From: CAZCEC01 sp964497615
Lineage (GTDB): Bacteria; Chloroflexota; Anaerolineae; Anaerolineales; UBA6663
Assembly (NCBI GenBank): GCA_964497615.1
Contig: CAZCEC010000065.1
Location: 1 to 37,857 of the forward strand
Length of the DNA: 37,857 nucleotides
Direction: 5' to 3'
The position numbers and the translations under genes were made by a program. Below, in pieces: positions 21,220-29,528 of the stretch (within the stretch, counting starts at the first letter, position 1; every line of letters starts with the position of its first letter). The notes beneath the pieces were generated by a model. That model saw only the letters and a program-made list of their open reading frames with translations. It was not told the origin of the DNA and searched no databases.

Positions 21220-23424
21220 ATGAGTCGCCGCACCTTGCTTCGCGCCCTCCTGGCCCTGACCCTGGCCCTGGCTGCACTTCCCGCCAGCGCCCAGGAGGGC
21301 GGGGATTCCACGGCGCAGATCACGGCGGTTGACTCGAGTGCCTTTCCCCAAATCCAGGCATTTGTGCAGGTCAACGACGGCGCGGGGGCGCGGATTGCCG
21401 GGCTCACGGCCCAGGATTTTCGCCTCGTTGAGAATGGCGAACCGATCGCCAACCTCACCGTGGCCGAGCAAGAAGTGGGCGTGCAGGTGGTGTTCGTCCT
21501 GGACACCTCCGACTCGTTCAGCGCCCGCGACATTAATGCCGTCACCCGCCTGGACCACCTGAAGAACGACCTGCTGGCCTACGCCCAGGACGCCATGCGC
21601 GCCGGCCTGGATGACGTCACCATCCTGGCTGCCGAGGGGCCGGTGGTGGCGCATGCCAATGATCCGGGCGATGTGGCCCGCGCCGTGGAAGGCTACGCCA
21701 GCGAATTCACCGGCGTGGCCGACCCGTTCACCCTGCTGAACTGGGGGTTGGACTATGCCTCGGACGCCACCCGCCAGCCGGGGATGCGGCGGCTGCTGAT
21801 CTTTCTTTCCAACGGCCTGCCGCAGACCGATGTTTCCGGCCAACTCGCGAACATTGCCAGCCGCACGGCGGCCGTGCCGGTGCGCGTATATTCCATGTAT
21901 GTGGGCCCAGAGGGCGGCGAAGCCACCACGGGGGCCAACCACCTGCTGCGCCTGGCGCAGGAGAACGGCGGCGACCGGCTGTTGTTCCGGGGGGCGGGGT
22001 CGCTCGCGCCGTTCACCGAACTGCTGGCGGGCGAAGGCCGGCAGTATCACCTGAGCTACCGGTCGGCGCTGGCGGAAACGGGCCAGCACACCCTGGCCGC
22101 CCAAATCACGCTGCCGGATGGCGCGACGTTGAACACCGCCGAGGCCATCTTCCCGTTGCGCGTCGAGCCGCCCATGGCGCGGCTGGGCGACCTGCCGCCG
22201 AGCGTGGTGCGCGTGGCCGCCTCGGCGGAGGCGGGCGCCGCGGGCGCAGAGCCGCAGAGCCTGGCTGTGCCGATTGTGATTGACTTCCCCGACGGGCACA
22301 CCCGCGGCCTGCTCTCGGCGGAACTGCTGGTGGATGGGGTGGTGGTGGCAAGCGCCCCCGCGACCACCAGCCTGAGCGCCCTCATTTGGCCCCTGGCCGG
22401 CTATGCCGAAGGCGCCGACCACGTGCTCCAGGCGCACATCATTGACGAATTGGGCCTGGCCGCCGAGACCACGATGGTGACGGTGAACGTGAGCGTGCAG
22501 GTGCCCGCCGCCCCGGCGCAGCCGCCCGCGCCCTTGCGTCTGCTGCAGCAGCCCGGCGTGCCCCTGGCGGCCCTGGCCGTGGCCGGGCTGGCCCTGGCGC
22601 TGACCATCGGCGGGCTGGCGTGGTGGAGCGTCACCCGCCGCAGCCGGGCCCTGGCCGCCGTGGATGAGGCGCCGCCCCAAGTGGCCGCCCGCCCAGCGCC
22701 GCCTGCCAGCGCCGCGCCCAGCGATGCCACCGTGCCCGTCTTGCCCACCCGGCCAGCCGTCCCGGCGGGGCGCTCCCAGCCCATCACCCGCGCCGAGGTG
22801 AGTGTCAGTGTTCCCCCGAATGGACCCGCGCCAGCCGCGCCACCGAAGGGCAGCGCGCTTCGGAAAACCCAACCCCTGAACCAGCCGCCCCAGCCGGGCC
22901 AGGCCTCCCGCCCGCTGTTTCGCTGGCCCGTCAAGGCCCACCCGGCGCACGGCCCCGTGTTCCTGGAGGTGGTGGAGCCGGGCGGCGGCAGCGCGCCGCG
23001 GGCTGATATAGAATTGGCGGGCGAGGTCGTGACCCTGGGCCGGGATGGCGCAATGGCGGAGGTCGTCTTTCACGACCGGTCCGTCTCGCGCCTGCATGCC
23101 CGCATCGTGGCGCTCAATGGGGTGTTCCTCATCTACGACGCGGGTTCCACATCCGGCACCTGGGTCAACTACGCTCCCTTGCCGCCCGAGACGGGCCACG
23201 CGCTACAGCCCGGCGACCTGATCAACCTGGGCCGGGTGCAGCTCCGGTTCCAGCGGCGGGATGCGCCCGCCCCGGTGAACGGCGCGCGCGTGGCCCGGGT
23301 GGCGCCAGCCGCAAACGGCGGCCCGCCCGCCGCGCCGGTCCCCGACCCTCACCCGGTGGACGCGCCTGCCAGCCATCCACCCTCGCCGGACCCCGTTGGC
23401 GGTCCTGTGGAGACGCCTGAATGA
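21220..23424 (+). CDS. secreted/anchored VWA-like protein with cytoplasmic FHA domain
   Basis: 734 residues from ATG 21220. Order: a signal peptide (RALLALTLALAALPASAQ), an N-terminal beta domain (about 30-90), a von Willebrand A-type domain with a MIDAS-like VFVLDTSDSF, an Ig-like region, one membrane helix (about 446-470), a long Pro/Ala-rich cytoplasmic linker, and a C-terminal FHA domain (about 590-690; VTLGRDG, VSRLHARI, STSGTWVN). FHA domains bind phosphothreonine, so it probably links an outside ligand-binding head to Ser/Thr kinase signalling inside. It overlaps the PP2C gene by 4 nt, supporting this. MIDAS completeness (DxSxS) is only partial. Confidence 0.88.
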   Translation: MSRRTLLRALLALTLALAALPASAQEGGDSTAQITAVDSSAFPQIQAFVQVNDGAGARIAGLTAQDFRLVENGEPIANLTVAEQEVGVQVVFVLDTSDSFSARDINAVTRLDHLKNDLLAYAQDAMRAGLDDVTILAAEGPVVAHANDPGDVARAVEGYASEFTGVADPFTLLNWGLDYASDATRQPGMRRLLIFLSNGLPQTDVSGQLANIASRTAAVPVRVYSMYVGPEGGEATTGANHLLRLAQENGGDRLLFRGAGSLAPFTELLAGEGRQYHLSYRSALAETGQHTLAAQITLPDGATLNTAEAIFPLRVEPPMARLGDLPPSVVRVAASAEAGAAGAEPQSLAVPIVIDFPDGHTRGLLSAELLVDGVVVASAPATTSLSALIWPLAGYAEGADHVLQAHIIDELGLAAETTMVTVNVSVQVPAAPAQPPAPLRLLQQPGVPLAALAVAGLALALTIGGLAWWSVTRRSRALAAVDEAPPQVAARPAPPASAAPSDATVPVLPTRPAVPAGRSQPITRAEVSVSVPPNGPAPAAPPKGSALRKTQPLNQPPQPGQASRPLFRWPVKAHPAHGPVFLEVVEPGGGSAPRADIELAGEVVTLGRDGAMAEVVFHDRSVSRLHARIVALNGVFLIYDAGSTSGTWVNYAPLPPETGHALQPGDLINLGRVQLRFQRRDAPAPVNGARVARVAPAANGGPPAAPVPDPHPVDAPASHPPSPDPVGGPVETPE

Positions 23425-24218
23425 TTCCTACGCCGCACTCCGATCTCACCCTGGGGCATGGCACCCATCCCGGCGAGACCGGCAAGAACAACGAGGACCG
23501 CTACGCCGTGCAATCCTACTACGGCGAAGGCGGCGCCACCATCACCCTGGGCGTGGTGGCAGACGGCATTGGCGGCAACCGTGCGGGTGAGGTGGCCTCC
23601 GACCTGGCGGTGCGCCACGTGAGGCAGACGGTGGGCAACGGGAGCGGCACGGACTATGCCCGCATGCTGGATGAGGCGGTGGGCCAGGCGGCCCGCGCCG
23701 TGCAGGCCGAGGCGCAAGCCAACCCGGACCTCAAAGGCATGGGCACCACGTGCGCGGTGGCGCTGGTGGCCCACCGGCGGCTTTATACCGCTTACGTGGG
23801 CGACAGCCGCATCTACCTGGCGCGGAAGGGCGGCATTATCCAGACCAGCGTGGATCACACCTTTGTTCAGGAAGCGATTGAGAGCGGTCTGCTGTCGCCG
23901 GCCGAGGCCAAGGCCCATCCGCACCGGCACGTGGTGCGGCGGCACCTGGGCGCGGACCCCAATGTGCGCGCCGACTTTCGCCTGCGGCTGGCCGAAGACG
24001 AGGCCCCCGAGCAATCCATGCGCAACCAGGGCGTGCAGTTGGAGCCGGGCGATCAGGTGCTCATCTGCTCGGACGGCCTGAGCGACCTGGTGGAGGCGCC
24101 GGAGATTCTCCAGGTGATCACCGGCCGCCCGGTGCAGAAGGCGGTGGATGAATTGATCCTCCTGGCACGCCGCCGCGGCGGGCACGACAACATCACCGTC
24201 ATCCTGATGCAAGTCTGA
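23421..24218 (+). CDS. PP2C-family Ser/Thr protein phosphatase
   Basis: 265 residues. Mn/Mg-dependent phosphatase that would reverse Ser/Thr kinase action. Motifs in order: KNNEDRY, VADGIGGNRAGEVAS, KGMGTTCAVALV, YVGDSRIYL, VLICSDGLSDLV and GHDNITVILM. All metal-binding Asp positions appear present. It starts with an ATGA overlap on the VWA-FHA gene. The likely opposing kinase is the PknB-like protein at 29529-31865, which is inference from family pairing. Confidence 0.95.
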   Translation: MIPTPHSDLTLGHGTHPGETGKNNEDRYAVQSYYGEGGATITLGVVADGIGGNRAGEVASDLAVRHVRQTVGNGSGTDYARMLDEAVGQAARAVQAEAQANPDLKGMGTTCAVALVAHRRLYTAYVGDSRIYLARKGGIIQTSVDHTFVQEAIESGLLSPAEAKAHPHRHVVRRHLGADPNVRADFRLRLAEDEAPEQSMRNQGVQLEPGDQVLICSDGLSDLVEAPEILQVITGRPVQKAVDELILLARRRGGHDNITVILMQV

Positions 24219-24219
24219 T

Positions 24220-24260
24220 TCGACGAAATACGACAGACGAAGGACGAAAGGTTCCCAACG
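24220..24260. repeat. GACGAAGG-family repeat arm between PP2C and hyuB
   Basis: CGACGAAATACGACAGACGA and AGGACGAAAGG directly after the PP2C stop. Beyond it TCCCAACG (24253-24260) pairs with CGTTGGGA (24301-24308). Confidence 0.65.
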
Positions 24261-24321
24261 ATTAAGGCGTTCAACCGAACACACCGTTCACCCGCTTGCC
24301 CGTTGGGAGGGCGGTTGCACG

Positions 24322-25873
24322 ATGATTGACCCGATCCGCCTGGAAATCTTCAAGCATCTCTTCGCCTCGGTGGCCGAGGAGATGGGCGTCACCCTCGGCC
24401 GCACGGCCTATTCCCCCAATATCAAGGAACGGCTCGACTACTCCTGCGCCCTGTTTCTGGGCGACGGGCGGCTGCTGGCGCAGGCCGCGCACATCCCGGT
24501 GCACCTGGGCGCCATGCCGGCCTCGGTGCGGGCCGCCATCGAGCGCTGCGCCCCCTTCGCCCCCGGCGACCTGGTTATCCTGAACGACCCGTATTTGGGG
24601 GGGACACATTTGCCGGATGTGACGCTCGTGTCGCCGGTGTTTGTCGAGACTCAACATGTTGAGCGCAGGCCGGATTTCTTCGTGGCGTCGCGGGCGCACC
24701 ATGCCGATATCGGCGGGATGTCGCCGGGCTCCATGCCGCTCTCCACGGAGATTTATCAGGAGGGCGTCATCATCCCACCCATCAAGTTGGTGGAGGCCGG
24801 CCGCCGCAATGACGCAGTGTGGGATCTGATCCTGCGCAACGTGCGCACCCCCGCCGAGCGCGAGGGCGACCTGGTGGCGCAGATGGCGGCCCATACCGTG
24901 GGGGCGCGGCGCGCGGCGGAAGTGGTGGCCCGCTACGGGCTGGACGAGGCCCAACGCTACGCCGAAGCCCTGCTGGCCTACACCGAGCGGATGGTGCGGA
25001 CCTTGCTCACCAGCCTGCCGCCGGGCGCATACAGCTTTGAAGACTACGTGGAAGCGCCCGACGGCGCAGACCTGCCCATCCGTGTGACCGTGACGGTCTC
25101 GCCGGAAGGCCTGGAAGCGGACTTCACCGGCACGGCCGGGCCGATGGACGGTAATCTCAACGCCGTCGCCGCCATCGTGGAGAGCGCCGCCGCCTACGTG
25201 GTGCGCTGCCTAGTGGCGACGGTCTCCCCCGCCGAAGTGCCCATGAACGCCGGGGCCTTTGCCCCCTTGCGCGTGCGCCTGCCGCCCGAGAGTTTGCTGG
25301 ATGCCCGCCCGCCCCACGCGGTGGCCGCCGGGAACGTGGAGACCTCACAGCGGATTGTGGACGTGCTGCTAGGCGCGCTGGCCCCGGCCCTGCCCGGCGC
25401 CGTGCCCGCCGCCTCGCAAGGCACCATGAACAACCTCACGTTTGGCGGCCGGCTGCCGGGGAGCGGGGAGCCCTTTGCCTATTACGAGACGATGGGCGGC
25501 GGCGTGGGCGCAGGACCGCAGGCAGCCGTGGCGGCCAGCGGGGTCCATGTGCATATGTCCAACACCCGCAACACGCCCATCGAGGCGCTGGAGCATGCGC
25601 TGCCCCTGCGGGTGGAGCAGTACAGCCTCCGGCGCGGATCGGGCGGCGCGGGGCTGCACCCTGGCGGCGACGGCCACGCTGCTGACCGAGCGGCGGCGGC
25701 GCGCGCCCTGGGGCTTGCAGGTGGGCCAGCCCGGGGCGCCGGGCCGCAACCGGCTGCTGCGGGGGAATGAATCCCTTGACCTGCCGGGCAAGTGCACACT
25801 GACCCTGGCGGCGGGTGAGGGGCTGAGCATCGAAACGCCAGGGGGAGGGGGATGGGGGGAGGCGCCTGGATAG
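24322..25873 (+). pseudogene. hydantoinase/oxoprolinase subunit B (HyuB), frameshifted near the C terminus
   Basis: The first 450 or so residues are normal HyuB: MIDPIRLEIFKHLFASVAEEMG, VILNDPYLGGTHLPDV, SRAHHADIGGMSPGSMP, ASQGTMNNLTFGG, ETMGGGVGAG and NTRNTPIEALEHALPLRVEQYSLR. After GSGGAG (about 25640) the family-like reading passes from this frame to the next one (LAATATLLTERRRRAPWGLQ ... ETPGGGGWGEAPG, ending at 25873). About 15 codons expected between the two blocks (the GGDG...RE stretch) are missing. This fits a 40-50 nt deletion that also shifts frame. The original frame instead runs on to 25770 with a nonsense tail. Either a recent pseudogene or an assembly error. Confidence 0.85.
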
Positions 25874-25882
25874 TTGGCGTGG

Positions 25883-25888
25883 TATACT
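25883..25888 (+). promoter_or_regulatory. -10 of the abrB-PIN operon
   Basis: TATACT, about 36 bp before the antitoxin ATG; no clear -35. Confidence 0.5.
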
Positions 25889-25899
25889 TGTCGGAAGAT

Positions 25900-25910
25900 C
25901 GGAATTTCCG
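25900..25910. promoter_or_regulatory. candidate autoregulatory operator of the toxin-antitoxin pair
   Basis: CGGAA-T-TTCCG is a perfect palindrome around one central base, placed about 5 nt after the predicted +1. AbrB-type antitoxins commonly bind such sites in their own promoters. Confidence 0.5.
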
Positions 25911-25923
25911 AAAGGTATCCCAG

Positions 25924-26196
25924 ATGAACACGACGGTTCAGATTCGCAAGAAGGGGAGCCTGACCCTGCCAGTTGAGCTGCGGAACAAGTACCACCTGGA
26001 CGAGGGTGATGTCTTCACTCTGATTGACCTCGGCGGCGGCTCCTTTTTGCTCACGCCGCGGCTATCGCAGGTGAACCAACTGGGCGACCGGGTGGCGCAG
26101 GTCCTGGACGATACGGATGTGTCCTTGGACGACCTGCTGGCGACCCTGGACGAGGAGCGCGAACGCTACTATCACGAACGATATGCCGAAGCCTGA
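25924..26196 (+). CDS. AbrB/SpoVT-type antitoxin
   Basis: 90 residues from ATG 25924. The swapped-hairpin DNA-binding domain is clear: TVQIRKKGSLTLPVELRNKYHLDEGDVFTLIDL. The C-terminal half is an acidic helix that would embrace the toxin. A longer frame from 25852 runs through the promoter and the hyuB end and is rejected. It overlaps the PIN toxin gene by 14 nt, the tight coupling expected of a toxin-antitoxin pair. Confidence 0.9.
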   Translation: MNTTVQIRKKGSLTLPVELRNKYHLDEGDVFTLIDLGGGSFLLTPRLSQVNQLGDRVAQVLDDTDVSLDDLLATLDEERERYYHERYAEA

Positions 26197-26626
26197 TGTG
26201 TTCCTGGACAGCAGCGCGCTCATCGCTGGCATCGTCTCGGAACACGGCGCGGCGCGCGCCCTATTGCTGCTCGGCGAATCCGAGCACATCGCCCTGACAG
26301 TCTCAGAGCAAGTCATCGTGGAGGTGGAACGCAACCTGGCCCGCAAGGCGCCCAAGGCCTTGCCCTTTGCGCGCGAGATGATCATCCGGGCAAACATCCG
26401 CATCCAGCGTGACCCATCCCCAACAGCCGTCCGTGAACACCTTGACTGGATCAGCCATGCCGCCGATGTGCCCATTCTGCTGGCCGCGCATCAGGCCAAG
26501 GTGGACTACCTCGCCACACTCAATGCCCGGCACTTTCTGAAAGACTCGGGCGTCTCACAGCGTAGCGGGCTTCGCTTGGGGACGCCGGGCGATGCGCTGG
26601 CCTGGGTCCGCGTGAAATTGGGGTAG
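26183..26626 (+). CDS. PIN-domain toxin (VapC-like ribonuclease)
   Basis: 147 residues from ATG 26183. PDVFLDSSALIAGIVSEHGA gives the first conserved Asp. Glu in VIVEVERNL and the Asp residues in HAADVPILLAAHQAKVDYLATLN give the remaining metal site. PIN toxins cut RNA, often tRNA or rRNA, when not held by antitoxin. The 14-nt overlap with the AbrB-type gene supports a functional pair. It appears intact. Confidence 0.9.
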   Translation: MPKPDVFLDSSALIAGIVSEHGAARALLLLGESEHIALTVSEQVIVEVERNLARKAPKALPFAREMIIRANIRIQRDPSPTAVREHLDWISHAADVPILLAAHQAKVDYLATLNARHFLKDSGVSQRSGLRLGTPGDALAWVRVKLG

Positions 26627-26634
26627 GAGGACAC

Positions 26635-27195
26635 TTGACGTACTCACCCGTGGTGGAGGCGGCGCTGATCTTCGCGGCCCGCGCCCACGCACACCAAAAG
26701 CGCAAGGGCACCGACGTGCCCTACATCGTGCATCCAGTGGGCGTGATGTTGACCTTGCAGGCGGCCGGCGAGAACGACCCGGAACTGCTGGCCGCGGCGC
26801 TGCTGCACGACACACTCGAAGACGCGGGGGTGACGCTTGAGACCTTGCGCGAACGATTCGGCCCGCGCGTGGCGGCGCTGGTGGAAGGGGCGAGCGAGCC
26901 CTTTGCCCGCGATGAGCCGTGGGAGACCCGCAAGCAGCATACGGTGGAGCATTTGCGCACCGCACCGCGCGACGTTCAGCTCGTGGCCGCCGCCGACAAG
27001 CTGCACAACCTGCATGCGATGGTGGCGGACCATGCCGCGCTGGGCGATGGGCTGTGGCGGCGCTTCAAGCGGGGCCGGGCGGAGACGGCGTGGTATTACC
27101 GGTCGATTAGTGAGAGCCTCAGGCTGGGCGAGTTGGCCGAGCACCCGTTGATCGTTGAGCTAGGCCGGACGGTGAAGGAGTTCTTTGGAGAGTAG
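26635..27195 (+). CDS. HD-domain protein, small (p)ppGpp-hydrolase-like
   Basis: 186 residues from TTG 26635, four bases after AGGAGG (26625-26630) that itself overlaps the PIN stop; the next in-frame GTG lacks a site. It has the RelA/SpoT-type HD motif order: YIVHPVGVML (His), AALLHDTLEDAGVTLETL (His-Asp and Glu-Asp) and AADKLHNLHAM (Asp). There is no synthetase, TGS or ACT domain, as in Mesh1-type small hydrolases. It probably cleaves (p)ppGpp or a related nucleotide; substrate not proven. Its ribosome site at the toxin stop implies cotranscription with the toxin-antitoxin pair. Confidence 0.88.
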   Translation: MTYSPVVEAALIFAARAHAHQKRKGTDVPYIVHPVGVMLTLQAAGENDPELLAAALLHDTLEDAGVTLETLRERFGPRVAALVEGASEPFARDEPWETRKQHTVEHLRTAPRDVQLVAAADKLHNLHAMVADHAALGDGLWRRFKRGRAETAWYYRSISESLRLGELAEHPLIVELGRTVKEFFGE

Positions 27196-27207
27196 GGTAG
27201 TGTTGAC

Positions 27208-27840
27208 TTACTGCAGGACCATCTCAAACCCGGCCAGGAACTGCTCTCTGGTGACTGAGCCGATCCACTGCTGCACCACGTTGCCTTCGCCGTCCAGCAG
27301 GTAGAACTCGGGCTGGTAGCGGTAGCCCAGCGCCTGCTTGAACGGGTTGGTGGCAGCGTCATCCACGTCCAGATAGGTAAAGCGAATTTCGGTGTGGTAC
27401 TCGGCTTCGAGCCCATGCACGATGGGCTTCATTCGGTTGCAGGTCGTTCACCAGAAGGCGAAAAACTCGACTAACTGCGGCTGTCCGGCCGCCAGGTTCA
27501 CCAAGGCCGGGTCGGACGGGGTGAACTCGTCGCTGATGACAAAGGGGGTGACGGTGGGCGGCGGCACGGTCGGTTCGGCCTGGGTAGCGGGCGCGGCTTC
27601 CGTCGCGGGGGCCGGCTCCACCTGCGTGGCGGCCGGTTCGGCGCCAGCGCTGGTGGGCTCAACCGCAGCCACCGTCGCCGGGACCGTCGTTGATACCAGC
27701 GCCGGAGCGAGGGTCGGGGCCTGGACCTGGGCGGTGGGCGTGGCAGCCGCCGGGCTGCAAGCGGACAGCAGCAGGGCCGGCAACACCAGCCAGCGTAACA
27801 CACGCGCAACGGGCAAGCGATTTCGCATCCCAGTCAGCAT
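27208..27840 (-). CDS. thioredoxin-like lipoprotein, candidate selenoprotein (in-frame UGA)
   Basis: 210 codons read through one TGA at 27448-27450 (codon 131). The N terminus is a lipoprotein signal (LVLPALLLSAC), then an Ala/Pro/Thr-rich linker, then a thioredoxin fold: LVEFFAFW-U-TTCNRMKPIVHGLE, FTYLDVDDAATNPFKQ, YRYQPEFYLLDGEGNVVQQW. The TGA falls exactly where the first Cys of the W-C-x-x-C motif belongs, and frame and homology continue past it. A 7-bp stem-loop follows at SECIS spacing. Expected role: membrane-tethered redox protein outside the membrane. Alternative: a Cys-to-stop nonsense mutation or sequence error, leaving a 130-residue fragment. No Sec machinery is in this window. 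Confidence 0.72.
27410..27428 (-). other. candidate bacterial SECIS element
   Basis: On the minus strand AGCCCAT-CGTGC-ATGGGCT: a perfect 7-bp stem with a 5-nt loop whose second base is G. The stem starts 19 nt and the loop G lies 28 nt after the UGA, inside the 16-37 nt range described for bacterial SECIS elements. The same bases encode conserved KPIVHGLE, so the hairpin could also be coincidental. Confidence 0.6.
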
Positions 27841-27900
27841 AGTTGGGCTTCATTAACCAATCCTTACGGCTTTCTTACGCCCGCACCCGACGCCGGGCAG

Positions 27901-28035
27901 GGGGCGCATTTCAACCTGGGGCCAGATTCCTCACCCGCACAAGGCTCACGCCAGCTCTGGCGGGCTGAGGCGGGTTCGGAATGAAAGCGCCGGTGGGATG
28001 AAGCCGAGCGCGGCCCCCAAGGTGAAATGCGCTCC
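27901..28035. repeat. short inverted-repeat element (MITE-like)
   Basis: About 23-nt imperfect terminal inverted repeats, GGGGCGCATTTCAACCTGGG at 27901 and its diverged reverse complement ending near 28035, with about 3-4 differences, bound a 135-bp non-coding unit. No transposase. It lies between the thioredoxin-like gene and the MFS promoter. Confidence 0.55.
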
Positions 28036-28059
28036 GGGCAGGCGTGAGGCGCGGCGCAT

Positions 28060-28088
28060 TTGTTCCCCTGGCCCGGCGAGGCTATCAT
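28060..28088 (+). promoter_or_regulatory. promoter of the MFS transporter gene
   Basis: TTGTTC (28060-28065), 17-bp spacer, TATCAT (28083-28088). The predicted +1 near 28095 excludes an upstream in-frame start at 28060. Confidence 0.62.
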
Positions 28089-28119
28089 TGGCCGTATCCA
28101 CCCCCACCAGGAGAGTGCC

Positions 28120-29517
28120 GTGGCCGCCGCATCTGCTCCCATGATGAACGACAAGCGCGAGATTTTTGGCTGGACCATGTACGATTGGGCCAACAGCGCC
28201 TTCAGCACCACCGTCATTACGGTGTTCCTGGGCCCCTACCTGACCAGCATCGCCGAGGCCGCCGCCGACGCCAACGGGTTCATCCGGGTGCTGGGCTTCG
28301 CCATCCGGTTCGACTCCTTCTTCACCTACTGCGTCTCCGCCTCGGTGCTGCTGCAGGTGTTCTTCCTGCCGGTCCTGGGCGCCATCGCCGACTACTCGCA
28401 CCTGCGCAAACGCATGCTGCAGATCTTCGCCGTGCTGGGGTCGCTCTCGGCGCTGCTGATGTTCTTTATCGTGCCCGGCCAGCACTTATTCGGCGGGTTA
28501 TTGCTCATCCTGGGCAACCTGTCGTTCGGGGCCAGCATTGTCTTCTACAACGCCTACCTGCCCGACATCGCCAGCGCCGACCGGCAGGACCAGGTGTCGT
28601 CGGCGGGCTTCGCCATGGGCTACGCCGGGGGCGGGCTGCTGCTGGTGCTCAACCTGGTGCTGTACCTGTTTGGCGACAGCCTGGGCCTCAGCACCGCCAT
28701 GGTGGCGCGCATCAGCCTGGCCTCGGCCGGCGTGTGGTGGCTGGGCTTTTCGCTTATCACCTTCCGGGCGCTGCGCCCGCGCCACGCCATCCGCCAACTG
28801 CCGCCCGGCGACAACCTGCTGACCATCGGCTTCAAGCAACTGGCCTCCACCTTCCGCGAGATCCGGCACTTTCCGCAGACGGTGCGCTACCTGCTGGCCT
28901 ACCTGTTCTTCAACGACGGCATCCAGACCGTGATCGTGATCTCGGCGGTGTTCGCGGCGGAGGAGTTGGGCATGTCGTCTACCAACCGCATCCTGGTCAT
29001 CCTGATGATCCAGATCGTGGCGTTTGGCGGGGCCTACTTCTATGGCTGGCTGGCGGGGCGGATCGGGGCGCTGCGCGCGCTGATCACCAGCCTGGTGATC
29101 TGGAGCGTGGTGACGGTATATGCCTTTGCGGGGATGCGCAGCACCGCGCTGGTGCTGGGGATGCCGCAGCGCGAACTGGAGTTCTGGCTGCTGGCGTTCG
29201 TGGTGGCCATCATCCTGGGCGGCAGCCAGGCGCTGAGCCGCAGCCTGTTCGCGCGCATGATCCCACCCGGGCGCGAGGCGGAGTTCTTTTCGTTCTACGA
29301 GGTCAGCGAGCGCGGCACCTCCTGGATGGGGCCGTTCCTGTTCGCACGCGTCAACGACCTGACCAGCAGCCTGCGCTACGGCATCCTCTCGATTATCGTG
29401 CTGTTTATCGTCGGCCTGGGCATCCTGCTCACGGTGAATGTGCCGCGTGCCATCGCCGAAGCGGGGCGCACGCCGGCCGAGCCGGCCGAAGCCCTGGCCG
29501 GGGCCGGCGCAGACTGA
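28120..29517 (+). CDS. MFS transporter, UMF1/Atg22-like
   Basis: 465 residues from GTG 28120, with AGGAG at 28109-28113. A 12-helix major facilitator protein. The start NDKREIFGWTMYDWANSAFSTTVITVFLGPYLT is the signature of the UMF1 (Atg22-like) family. IADYSHLRKRML between helices 2 and 3, NAYLPDIASADRQDQVSSAGFAMGYAGGG and the conserved GGSQALSRSLFARMIPPGREAEFFSFYEVSERGTSWMGP further support it. Fungal Atg22 exports amino acids from the vacuole; bacterial substrates are unknown. The C terminus is Ala/Glu-rich. The kinase gene starts 11 nt after its stop, so they may share a transcript. Confidence 0.93.
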   Translation: MAAASAPMMNDKREIFGWTMYDWANSAFSTTVITVFLGPYLTSIAEAAADANGFIRVLGFAIRFDSFFTYCVSASVLLQVFFLPVLGAIADYSHLRKRMLQIFAVLGSLSALLMFFIVPGQHLFGGLLLILGNLSFGASIVFYNAYLPDIASADRQDQVSSAGFAMGYAGGGLLLVLNLVLYLFGDSLGLSTAMVARISLASAGVWWLGFSLITFRALRPRHAIRQLPPGDNLLTIGFKQLASTFREIRHFPQTVRYLLAYLFFNDGIQTVIVISAVFAAEELGMSSTNRILVILMIQIVAFGGAYFYGWLAGRIGALRALITSLVIWSVVTVYAFAGMRSTALVLGMPQRELEFWLLAFVVAIILGGSQALSRSLFARMIPPGREAEFFSFYEVSERGTSWMGPFLFARVNDLTSSLRYGILSIIVLFIVGLGILLTVNVPRAIAEAGRTPAEPAEALAGAGAD

Positions 29518-29528
29518 TAAGATAAGGC

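Noticed and set aside
27448..27450. UGA reassigned throughout the genome (alternative code)
   Set aside because: recR, dnaX, ybaB, serC, serA, xpt, PP2C and others here all end in TGA at their expected C termini.
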